Source: Parachlorella kessleri (taxonomy: Eukaryota; Chlorophyta; Trebouxiophyceae; Chlorellales; Chlorellaceae). From it: a DNA stretch of 64,000 nt. Each line of letters begins with the position of its first letter. The first letter of the stretch is position 1. The stretch spans positions 17,393 to 81,392 of the forward strand of contig BBXU01001240.1 in the NCBI GenBank assembly GCA_001598975.1. The letters are read 5' to 3'. Position numbers and translations under genes: made by a program. The notes under the pieces are model-generated. The model was not told the DNA's origin and did not search any database. It worked only from the letters and a program-made list of their open reading frames with translations. Below, one piece after another: positions 43,583 through 54,694 of the stretch.

Positions 43583-46500
43583 ATGGGGCGTGGGGGCAAT
43601 AGCATAGAGGCTGAAGTCAGCATAGACAAAGTGCCTGGTACGTCAAAAGGCTCCCGATCGCTTCTGGCCGTGGTGCGAGCTTAGTGTTCCCTCCTCACGT
43701 CATGGCGCTGGCTGTCTGGCGTTGCTGCAGATTATAGGCACGGAGCTGTGGCACTGAAGTATGTCAAGCGGGGTGAGTAACTACTTCGCCTTGGCACAGG
43801 CCAAGGTCTGGACCTTTGCTCTTTTTGGGGATGCTGCAAGTCAAAACTGCGTAGAGCGCTGCAAGTAGTGTTGCTCTCTGGCAGGTCAGCAGTACTAGGC
43901 TGAGGTAGAGACGGTTTCTCAACCCAGCACGGGACAACCTGGGGATTAGCCTGCAAGCTTCTCATCTAGTAGAGGGAGTACAGGTCACCGATTAGTTGAT
44001 GGACAGCCTGCGTCAGCGAGTAGAACGCGTTCCTACTGTATGTGGGGCGCAGGTTACCATGTGCTGGTCAGCCACGTCCTTACGCTGCTGGCTATCCCTG
44101 TGGCCGCAATGGGCCTGGTGAGTTACTGCAGCAGGGCTTTGCCTATGGGGTTTGTCCAGTGCTAGAGTGTGCTCCCAGTGCAACCCGCTTGTCCCTCATG
44201 ATGCATCAATGATAAACCCATGGTCAAAGGTCACTTAGCTCCCACCATACTGGCTGGTTGCAGCTGGAGCTGGCTAGCTTGTATCAAACTGGGGAGATCA
44301 GCAGGATGTGGCAGGTGGCGAAGCAGACCGACCTGCAGTTCAATATGGTGAGTTTGAACCTACCGTGGGTGGTCCAAGTATGACGAGAGGCTCTTGACCT
44401 GCTGCAAAACTTTTTTTGGTAGTCTAAGTACCACCATGCTCCCACGTTTTATGCTTGTGTAGTGTCCCCACCATAAAGCTGCTCAGTTGCCCAGCACTCT
44501 CGCTAGGCCTACGGCGGCTGCAGAAGGCAGGCTGATGGCACTGCCCTCCTCGCAGGTCACCTTTGTGCTGACCTGCTTGGTGCTCTCCTTCGCGGCTGCC
44601 ACCTTTGTGTTCAATCGCTCCCGCCCCGTCTACCTGCTCAACTTCCACTGCTTCAAGCCCCCTGCAAGGTGCGCTTGGCCAGGAGCTACAAATGCGTGGC
44701 ACACGACTTTCATGCTGCACAGGGAGCGCTGCCCCGGCAGGTTGCGGGCTGTGTTAGCCTCAGTGCGGGGCAGGTGGCAAGTCAGGGCTCTCCATGCTTG
44801 CTAATGGGCAGGGTGGGCTTGGCCGCTGCCTGTGTCAGCCAGCAACTTACCCTAGGAAACACTTGGCTGCGCTGCAGTTTGAAGGTGTCCTACGGCCGCC
44901 ACGCCTTCCTGTCAGTAGAATCCAAGGTGGGCTGCCAGTGTGCTGTTCTTACTGCATGCCGCTGTGTGGATGCATCCTCCTTGTGTCGCACCTTACGCGG
45001 CAGGTGACGATTTCGCAGCAGGGGTTGCCAACGAGAGCACGCAGAGCAGGCAGCGTGTGCTGGGTGAGCTGCAGGCCTTCACACCTGAAAACCTGGAGTT
45101 CCAGAAGAAGGTGCTGGAGCGGTCGGGGCTGGGGGAGGAGACATACCTGCCAGAGTGTGAGTTGCAGGCGCCGAGTCAGGGTCTCTCGGTCTGTACCTGA
45201 GCTCCAGATATGCCAAAACAGGGCAGCCGCCTCGCGCTCGGCTATGCCTAGCCAGAGGGCTGGCAGGTGTGGTGTCGTGTAGGCTGGGCCGGTGGGGGGT
45301 GCGGGACCGCAGCGCTGTGGCCGGTGCTGGTCGTTGACAGGCGTCCATGCGCTGCCGTCGTCCTGCAGCTGTGCTGTCGGAGCCGCCCCGCATCACCATG
45401 GAGGCTGCCAGGGAGGAGGCGCGGCTGGTGCTGTTTACGTGTGTGGAGGAGGCGCTGAAGGCGGTCAACGTCAAGCCGCAGGCGGTGGACATCCTCATCG
45501 TCAACTGCTCGCTCTTCAACCCCACGCCCTCGATGTCAGGTGAGCAGGTGCTGATGTGTATGCCTGGAAGCCCGTTGGGGGAGTGTTACTGTTTTGGGGG
45601 CCGAGTAGAGGCGCACCGTAAATCCTCGTCGATAAACTCCATGGCCTTCCAAGGACTGCCCAATTGTTTGGGGGACTTGAAGGAGTGGAAAGGGAACCAG
45701 CTGCCGCCAGTGTAGAGAGTAAGACCCTGCTTCCAAGCCTGCGTCTGCTGGTCTTCCACTGGCAGCCCGACATGGAAGGCCTCGACAGGACTGACAGTGC
45801 TCGTGGCTACCCATGATGCAGCCATGATCGTGAACAAGTTCAAGATGCGGTCCAACGTGGTCACCTACAACCTGTCGGGCATGGGCTGCTCTGCGGGTGT
45901 CATTGCCATCTCCCTGGCCAGGGAGCTGCTGCAGGTATGGGTGCGGGTTGAGTGTTTGATGCTGGCCCACCTGCTAGCCAGCTAGTGGGCAAGTAGGCCA
46001 GCAGAGAGAACTGGTGGTGCACTGGGTCCCATGCGTGTGTCGAGGTTTAGCCGTTGCATGCGCTTGGCTCGTGAATGTTCACTGGTTTGCGTTGGCCAGG
46101 GGACCTGCAAGTCGTGCTGCGGCCGCTGCTGTCAGGATCCACGGCGCTGTGTCGTTGGCTGTGAAGGCAGGCCCCCCAGTCATATGTGCTTGGCTCATGT
46201 TAGTGCGGCTGCAAGAGGGAAGCCGTTGGAGCTGTTGTGAGTATCTTGGAAGGTAGCTCAGACGTGTTATCCTACGCGCCTGGTGCAGGTGTATCCCAAT
46301 AGCACGGCGCTGGTAGTGAGCACCGAGAACATCACCCAGAACTGGTACTTTGGCAATGACCGCTCCATGCTCATCCCCAACTGCCTCTTCCGCCTGGGAG
46401 GCGCGGCCATGGTGCTGTCCAACAAGTGAGGTGGCGCCTGCACCGCTGTTACGATGGGCACTGTTCCCTGTTACCCTTGGCAATTTCATGGGTTCAGGGT

Positions 46501-48407
46501 GCACTTGGTGTGCCGACAAACCGAGTAACAGCGATTGCTCCTAACACGTAGGGATCTCCCTCCCATCACTGGCTGGCTGATCTCATCACTGACGCCCACT
46601 GATGGGATCACATACTGTTTTGATACTGCTGCTGGAAGCATGCTCAGGCCCTGCCAGTCCCCCCTGATCTGGTTACTGCTCCGCTCTCCCCTGGCACCCA
46701 CCTCAGGTGGACTGACCGCTGGCGAGCCAAGTACGAGCTGCTGCATGTGGTGCGAACGCACATGGGCCAGGACGATGCGCACTACGGTTGCGTGTATCAG
46801 AAGGAGGACCCGCAGGGGAATGTGGGTGAGTGGACCTGGGTTGGTGGCAAGGGCAAGGGTCGGGATGACTGCTGGCTTGGCTGGGCGGGCTCCAAGCTGG
46901 GCAGCACACTTGGTGCGGGGGCATGGCATCCATCAACGACGTGTCTTGTGACTCGCCTCGCTCTTGTTCACACTGCCTGCCAGCATTGACTACTAAGGTG
47001 TTGAAGCCATTGGCGCTGGTTCACGTATCAGCCCCCTAATTACCTAAATTGTGCAGAGATACAGTTCCGTGTGATTGTGTCTTTCCAGCTCAGCCCTGGC
47101 CTTAAGCAAGTGCTTGGGCTGTCCCTGCCCGCTCCTCGTTGCAGGCGTGTACCTGGACAAGAACCTCATGAAGATTGCCGGCAATGCGCTCAAGGCCAAC
47201 ATCACCAACCTGGGCCCTCTTGTGCTGCCTATTTCGGAGCAGCTGCTTTTCTTTGTCAACCTGGTAGCACGCAAGGTAGGACAAGGTGCAGGGTGGACTG
47301 GCAATCTTGGGGGCTTGGAAATCGTGCGACTGGTAGGGTGCGTGCCAGTGCTGGTGGGTGAGTTGGGCAGAGATTTCTTGCTCTTGCATAAACTGTGTGC
47401 TCACGGTTGCTACCAGTCACCTCTTGATGTGTGTATGGCTGTTATCCTTCGTCATACCACGAATAGGCCACTGGACCGACTCTGTCCACAACCTCTGACT
47501 GCCAGCTAGCATGGCTAGCGAAGTACACCTGCTGGTGCTCTTATGCAGGTGCTGGGCCTGCGCAAGCTGCGCCCCTACATCCCTGACTTCAAGCTTGCTT
47601 TTGAGCACTTCTGCATCCACACGGGTGGCCGCGGCGTGATTGACGGTAAGGCGCAGTCGGTTAATGCTCGGCATTGTCCCTGCTGCCAGGAGTCTTGATG
47701 GCTTGATTGCTCGGGTGCTGCGCATGTGGTTGGAATGGCATGGCTCTGCGTGTCCAAGCCAGTTTGGTGGTAGCAGCCGGCTGGGAGGTTGGTCTGCAAG
47801 ATGCATCATGTGTCGTATTTAGCAGCAAGGCCGCCATTCTGTGTGGTCTGCCAAAGCCAATATTATTTTCACCCGGGGTGTGTCTCCGATGTGCCCCTTG
47901 ACCGGTGTTGTGTGTGCAGCCATTGAGAAGCAGCTGGAGTTGACCCTTTTGAATGTGACCCCGTCAAGGGAGACCCTGTACCGCTACGGCAACGTGTCGT
48001 CGGCATCCATCTGGTGCGTAGGGTGCTGCATGACTCAGTTTCAGGAGCGGCGCCGGTCCTCTGACTACTGTGGGGGTGATTTACTTCGGCAGAAGGCCAC
48101 AGCCCCTCTTTTATGCGGGCGACCCGTAAGTCTGTCAGTTGTCTGACTTCTAGGGGCTTGAGGCCTGCTTTAACTCGTTGGCAAGCACATCATCGACGAC
48201 GGGGCGAGTGGCAGGGCTGGGCTGCTGTTGCTGACGTGCAGGTATGTGCTGGCCAACATAGAGACCAAGCAGGGGGTGCGGAAGGGCGAGCGCGTGTGGC
48301 AGATTGCGTTTGGCAGCGGCTTTAAGTGCAACAGCGCCGTGTGGAAGGCGATGCGCAACGTCAACAGCCGGCACCCGGCATGGCTGGAAGATGCCAAGGG
48401 CTATTGA
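43583..48407 (+). CDS. KCS: 3-ketoacyl-CoA synthase (FAE1/KCS type)
   Basis: Fifteen exons give about 515 aa: 43583-43637, 43731-43772, 44053-44117, 44264-44347, 44556-44668, 44878-44926, about 45045-45156, 45369-45539, 45822-45934, 46289-46425, 46707-46825, 47145-47275, 47549-47645, 47920-48013, 48242-48407. KCS condenses malonyl-CoA with acyl-CoA in very-long-chain fatty acid elongation at the ER. Two N-terminal helices ([30 protein letters not shown]) are followed by [36 protein letters not shown] and the active-site [10 protein letters not shown] (Cys about 253). Then come [33 protein letters not shown] (catalytic His) and [11 protein letters not shown] (catalytic Asn). The junction of exons 6 and 7 is uncertain: the obvious acceptor at 45001-45003 gives the wrong phase, so a later CAG was used. 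Confidence 0.92.
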
Positions 48408-49561
48408 GTCAAATGGCGGCAGGGCAACAGCTGGGATGCTGAAGCTCGATAAATTTTAGCTGGCTTGCATCGTAGTTGTGCTACGTCAGTGCTACCCCAT
48501 GATAGGCTGTGGGCTGCGGCAGGAGCTCTGGTGGCTCGGCTCATACACTGACTAGACTGCTACTGACCAGCAAGGGCTGGAGCTTGTATGTGAAGGCAGA
48601 GTAGCAGCCTTACTGTTGCCGTTCTTGGCCTGCTGGATGGTCCCCCTGCCCAGCTACCTGCTTTGCTTGCGGGCGGGCGGGTGATTTCCGCACTCCCTGC
48701 TGGAGAATTCGAACACGCCCGTCGTTCTTTTAAAACTGGCTGTGTTGGACAGATTGCTGGTGATTTTTCCATGCTCACTGTGCATAAGAGCAATTTTGGT
48801 CTTCTGTGCTTGTTTTTGACCTGACACCTCTTTGTGAGGAGGTCCATTCCCCTGGTGAACTGATTCTTGAACCCATTGTTTGCAGGACTTGACATTGTAT
48901 ATCTGCATGCCGGTGATTCTTTCGAGTGACTTGCGGTGTTGGAAGTGCACTCGGATGTTGGGATGTGATATGGTGTGTCACCTGGAACACCACCGTAGTT
49001 AAGTCAGCTCCCGCCTGTACACAGCCAAATTCTTTGGCCCAGGCACACAGTCTGGGCATGTATCCAGGATGCCTGACCCAGCAAATCTGTGCAAGTCGTC
49101 AAGGTATCACTGCGTACAGCCTGATCGTTCACGAACCTAGATGTGGACGGTGGCAGCTGGTGAAAGGAGAGGAAAGGTAGGAGTGACCTGCATCGGGCTG
49201 CGTGCAGTTATGCTCTGGGTTTGCCTACCACTAGGTCACGCAAGACCTTATCTGTAATGGTCACACTGTCTGCCACTTCCAATCGATTTGTTGGTTTCCC
49301 GCTTGCAGTGGAGGAGCTTTGTCTCCCGTGCATAAGCTGTTCGGCCATGGCCCACTGGGCCGTTGGCAATGTCCAAGGGTTTTGTCATCAGCGCACGCAC
49401 AGCATGTCGTAGAGGACTTGGTCTCATGAGGAGCCAGCCTCTCAGAGTTTCGTAGACTAGGTCCCTGGCTTTTGCCAGGCACAAATAGGTAGTGATGATC
49501 TCGCCAAGTCTGTGAGGTCGCATGCAACTGGCATCCCAAGCCTAAGCTTGCTTTTGATGTG
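48408..49561. other. Intergenic between KCS and DNA polymerase gene
   Basis: No gene seen. TGTAA at 49253-49257 is a distant candidate 3' signal for KCS. Minus-strand ORFs of 90-120 aa here show no motif and no splice partner. Confidence 0.4.
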
Positions 49562-52500
49562 ATGGAGGCACGACTTGCAAAGAAGCGGAAAGGTTCAGGC
49601 CCTGCCCTGAAGAGCACGCTGTTCCAGGGCTGCGTGATATGCTTCTGGGACAGTAGCCATCACAAGTGCATGTTGCAGCGGGTGCAAGAGCACTGCGGCA
49701 GCGTTGAGGAGAGCATCTCGGCAGCCACCACGCATGTTGTTTGCAAGCCCAACTTCCCAGTGCAAGCTGTCGTAGAAAAGCTGCAAACATGTCCTGAGGG
49801 CAGGTTTGTGCAGTGTTATCTAGGCACTCCACCTGGTGGCTTTGGGACTTGGTCACTTCTCAGTGCTGCGTGAAAGACATAAAGTTACTATTTTAGTACT
49901 TAAGCAGGCTTACCGAAAGCAGGCATGACAACACAGACAAGCCTGCTTGGTTGCAGGCAGTGCAAGGAGCTGGCCGTCGGCAGCGGCGCAGCGGTGCAGG
50001 TGCCGCTGGGTCTGTCCATCGTCACCGAGCAGTGGGTGAGCAGGAGCATCCTAGCAAATGCTCGCCAGAGCGAAGCAGAGTACCTCCCTCCCAGCTTGCA
50101 GCCTGTATCGGGCAGTGAAACTCAGGCCCGGTGCCATGAGGATGCCAACACACGTCAAGCAGGTGTGGCACAGCACCAACCGCGTCGGCAGCAGGGCGGA
50201 GCCCTGGAGCCCATAGGGCATGGCAGCAAGGGGCGTCGTGGTGGCGGGACAGCAGATAGCGACAGGACAGGGCCGGTTCCCGCCCAGCAGCTGTCAGGGA
50301 TCATGCGCGATGTCAGCAATCACGCTGAGCACATGCTGCCGCTCCACACAGTTGCAGAGCCACAACCTGCCTGTCATGGTGGCATAGTCCTTGGGTCAGC
50401 GCCCGCACTGGATAGCGCAGCAGGCTGTGGAGGTCAGACACATGGTAGTGCTGACAACAAGTGCCATGGGGTAGCCGCTGGTGCAGCTGCTTTGCCAGGG
50501 TTTGTGGAGACAGCGGCAGGTGCAATAGAGGCAGCAGGAAGCGGAGCTCTGGGCGCTGCCCAGAGCCGGAGTGACTCGTGGCGGCAGTGCGTGGTCGTCC
50601 GTCAGGGGTCTGACTTTGTGTGTGTGCGAGGCACAAAGCCCGAGGCTACCGGGGGCCACACGGGCATCCCGTGGGGCTTTGCGGGTGTCTGGGAGGAGCC
50701 TTGTGACGAGGCTGCTGCCAGGTGGGTCCAGGGCAGCACCTGGCACACAGTCCTGAAGGGACGGCATGTGAGTCATCATGTATCAAGTGCCCTTGGTCAT
50801 CCACTAGTTGGGCAGTCACAACAGTCTTCCTTGTTCCTATGCTCAAGAGACTTTGGGCACAAGGAAGCAGAACGATACGCGTTCGATCACAACCAGTTGC
50901 TTTCACAACGGTGGCGCATGTTGGGGCAGGCGGCTGCCTGGCCGCACCCTGCCCTGCTCCAAGCATATCCCCAGGTGCCCCGCAGGGAGACGGTGGAGAA
51001 GGTGCGCAGCCTGTGGTACCGCTCCACGCGCACCTTCCCTCCCCAGGAGGCCGACCCTGCCCCCGCCAATGCCAACAAGGTGTGCTCCCACCCCGCCTGC
51101 GCCACGCGGCCCTGGTGCATCGTCCAGGGCCTGGACCAGCACCGGCAGACGTACCAGGGGGCTGGCGACAAGCAAGCACACTTTAAGATGAAGGCAAGCT
51201 GGTGGTACGAGCGCAGCCGCGATTGAAGCAGCCGCAGCGGGCAAGGGGAGGGTTGGCGGCTGGTCCGTTACCCTGAAGCCTGCAATGGTTACGCCTGCTG
51301 TTGAGGTCGTATCAGCAGTCGGGCTACCAAGTCAGATGGGTCCTCATGTTAGAATGATGCATGCTTTCTTCAGCTCTTGAACACCCTGAGTCTGCAGCCC
51401 TGACATCGCTTTTTACGCCCCTTCCTGCTAACTCCCTTTTTGGCATGTCGCTGCCTGCTGCAGCAACTGGACCAGGCAGTGCAGCTGCTTGCCCAGCTGT
51501 CCCAGCCGCTCAAGACCCTAAGTGATGTGGATGCCCTTGAACTGGGCGAGAAGACTGCCGCCAAGGTTCGGGAGGTGTTGGGCTCAGGGACGACCAGCGC
51601 ATGGGACACCTTCAAGCACAGCGACAAGCGCAAGGTGCGTAGCATGGCTGGGTTTCCAAGGACGTGATGCTCTGGGGTGGGCACGTGTGTACACACCCTG
51701 ATACTTCATATTGTTCTGGCGGGGTGAGTGCTGTTTTGGCGTGGTTCTTGGCCAGCAAAGTTGCATGATGCCTTCTTTTTATGGTAGGCTGCAAGCCACT
51801 GGCCACTGGTCACCCAGCGGCCCTCCCTCCCCTGCCACCCGTGTTTCTTGCAGACTCTTTGCATGTTCCAGGAGGTGTGGGGCGCGGGGGAAGAGGTAGC
51901 AGCCCGCTGGTACCGGGAGGGCTGCCGCACCTTGGAAGACGTCAGGCGGCGGACAGACCTGACAGAGATGCAGCAGGCATGTACAACAGATTGCTTTGGT
52001 GTCGGGCTCTGTGTGGGCTGCAGGTCATTATGGGCTGCTGAGAGCTGTCTGACGGGTAATCCTAGTAGTGTGGTCAAGTTGGCTTGCCGATGATGGGTTG
52101 AGAGCCGCTGCTAACCTGGTAGAGTATTACAGGAGTCAAACCGGCACTTGTTGGGCGCCTTAGCAGGTCTTGATCCCGTGCTCACCCCCGGTAACAGGTG
52201 GGGCTGAAGTACTATGAGGATCTGAAGCACAAGATTCCCCGGCAGGAGGTTGCGGGTGTGGTGGACACCTGCCGCCGGGCCATCTTTGAGGTGGCCGAAG
52301 CCTGGGGTGCCAGGGATGTGGAGCGCACCTTTGCTGCCGCGGCTGGCAGCTATCGGCGGGGGAAGCCCGAGTCAGGTGAGGTCCCAGCAGGGCTGCTCTG
52401 TCTCCATTCACAGCTGGAAGCGTGGTGAGAGGCTGGAGGAGTGCAGCTAGGAAGTCGTGCTGCAGGCCGGAGCATATTTGTGAGTCAGTAGCCTTGGCAC

Positions 52501-54043
52501 TGGTGTTTGGGACAGACATGTGGCACAACTCTTTTATGTACAGAATGGGCTCCCCGTCCCCGGCCTGCCCTCGCAGGTGACATTGACATCCTGGCGTGCT
52601 TGCCGCCCAGCCTGCAGGGCCGTGACTGCGGCCTGTTCCTGACAGAGGTAGGTTAGACATCAGTATCTATTTGGTTGTGCTGTGGCTGCTGACCTTAGAG
52701 CCCTGGGTGGCACGCTTGAGGCTTGCCTGGCCCCAGCATCTCTCTCGTGAGGGCGCTTCTTGCCAACTAACACCCAACCAGTGTAGGGCACCACCAACCC
52801 GTCCTGGTGGCATGTGCTGCAGCTGCTGGCCAAGCTGCTGACCCAGGAGGGGCTGCTGACTGAGGACATGGACCCCAGGTGGGCCCTGCCATGCATGGCC
52901 CTGGTGCATTTCTGTTTTGGAAGCCGGCACACAGCTTTGTATGACGTTGCAAAGTCCGGCCGCCAGCAAACAATAGCCAGGATGAGCCTGCATGCAGCCT
53001 GTCTCTGGCCGCCCTGCTTCCTTGCCTGCTTGCTTTGCCTGCTTGCTTGCCCGCCTATGCTTGCCTTGTGCCCGGCTTTGATGACTGGCGGCTGATGCCA
53101 AACCAAGCCAGGCTGTGAACTATGGCATGGGCCCCTTCAAGCAGGTCGCCTTTTGAGCCCAGCAGAGTCAAGGCTATGTGGATGGGCATCTGCCGGCCCC
53201 CCGGCGCGCCTCACTACCGCAGGATAGACATCAAGGCAAGCTTGGCTGGCTTCAGGCTGCCTTCTGGTGCTTTGCCAGGCCTGGCAACCGGAAGTAGACT
53301 CAGGACAGCACTTGTGGGTAGGGTTCTCTCTCTGTCTCCCATGTGCCCTGCATGAGGGACTCCCACTGCTGCATATCCCTGCGCAAATCTTCCCTCCTGG
53401 AGAGTTTGCACTCCCCTTGAATGCCAACAGACCACTGCTTTTTGAGTGGGACACACCAAGTTTGCCAAACCCGCCAAGGGGGAAGCTCCTGCTGTGGTCC
53501 TGGCCCTTGTAGGTATATGCTGCCTCCATGGCGCCGTATGCCCTAAGCTACTTTGGCAGCTCCCAGAACTTCTGCCGGGCGGCCAGGCACTGGGCAAACG
53601 TACGGGCGGGGGAGCTAGCACGCCAGCATCACCCTTCAGCGACCGGCTTCAAGCTGAATGATACGGGGCTGGTAGGTGCCTGCCCTCGGCATGTAGTGGC
53701 CTGTGTACGCATTCTCTTACCTTTTGGACGATATTGCTGCCACGCCTCTGCTGGCCCAAAGCATGGGAAGCCACCATGGGGTGAACTCCTTCCAAGGCCT
53801 ATCTGCCCTTTTGCCATGCTTTCACCAGCCTCCAGTGGCAGGCAAGGTGTCAGCCTCCTTTGCATAGCATGTGCCCTGCTGCTTGCGCCGCAGGTGCCGC
53901 GGCGCAAGCAGGGGTGGGGCAGTGAGAAGCAGGAGGTGCTGCTGGGCCCTGAGGTGGTATGCCGCTGTGAGACAGACATCTATGTAGCCATAGGGCTGGC
54001 GTATGTGCCCAGCACCATGCGCTTCTTTCGCAACTTTGTGTAG
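49562..54043 (+). CDS. POLL: DNA polymerase lambda-like (BRCT, X family)
   Basis: Ten exons give 825 aa: 49562-49803, 49957-51193, 51464-51634, 51854-51976, 52198-52375, 52577-52647, 52823-52878, 53145-53235, 53513-53671, 53894-54043. Phases agree. Pol lambda fills short gaps in base-excision repair and end joining. A BRCT domain occupies roughly residues 15-115 (LFQGCVICFW, AATTHVVCKPNF, LSIVTEQWVSRS). A variable linker of over 300 aa follows. The 8-kDa and fingers helix-hairpin-helix elements are DVDALELGEKTAAKVREVLG and VGLKYYEDLKHKIPRQE. Palm catalytic Asp: GDIDIL (about 652 and 654) and RRIDIK (about 721). The thumb ends with CETDIYVAIGLAYVPSTMR. Introns after exons 2, 4 and 8 begin with GC (51194, 51977, 53236). 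Exon 2 is unusually long and could hide further introns. Confidence 0.9.
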
Positions 54044-54694
54044 GCAGGTGGACAGCTGCTGGATAGCAGAGGGGGCAGCATCCAGGTGACGGAACCAGTT
54101 AGCTTGCCTTGAAACTTCTTCAGTGGCAGCAGGCATAGAAGCCCGGTCAAAAGAATGAGTGTACTTTTCCAGCTGCCACGGGTGCCTAGCACCTACCATG
54201 TGTAGCAACTTGTAGTCAAGTCTTGCTTTGATACCCGTCCTGTTTCGTGGTGGTCAGCACAGTAGTCCAGAGAGCTAGGTAGCAGTATGCCATAGAGGTA
54301 GGGTCACCCTCAGGGCATTGCACTTGCAGCTGTTGTCTGCTGTATATCATAGTGAGCAATGCATGCCACAATAGTCTAGTCTAGTCTGACAGCGAAACAA
54401 ACGAATGCGTGAAATAAATTAGGTCCAGTGCTCATGCATGGCATCTGCTAGCTATTGCTTAGGTCTACTGTTTCTCTAACCCTAGCAAAGTAAGTGCGGG
54501 TTGTAAGCCATGGTCAGTCTGGCTGAAGGGAAGGGGCGTGAGCACACAACGAATAGGATATCTCACAAAGCATAGGATACCACACGTTTTCAAGCTCTCA
54601 AAAAGGCGTCATCGCGTTTGCTGCAAAACTGGGAAACTCTCACACGTCCCAAATGTAGCCGCGAGGTAGCTGGGCTTCCCAAGGGCTGGCTACA
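54044..54694. other. Convergent 3' region of POLL and hydrolase
   Basis: TGTAA at 54502-54506 may end the polymerase transcript. No minus-strand equivalent for the hydrolase is evident. No gene is seen. Confidence 0.4.

Noticed and set aside
43583..48407. Pseudogene status of the KCS gene because of the exon 6/7 phase problem
   Set aside because: All catalytic motifs and the other 13 junctions are intact and an alternative acceptor restores the frame.
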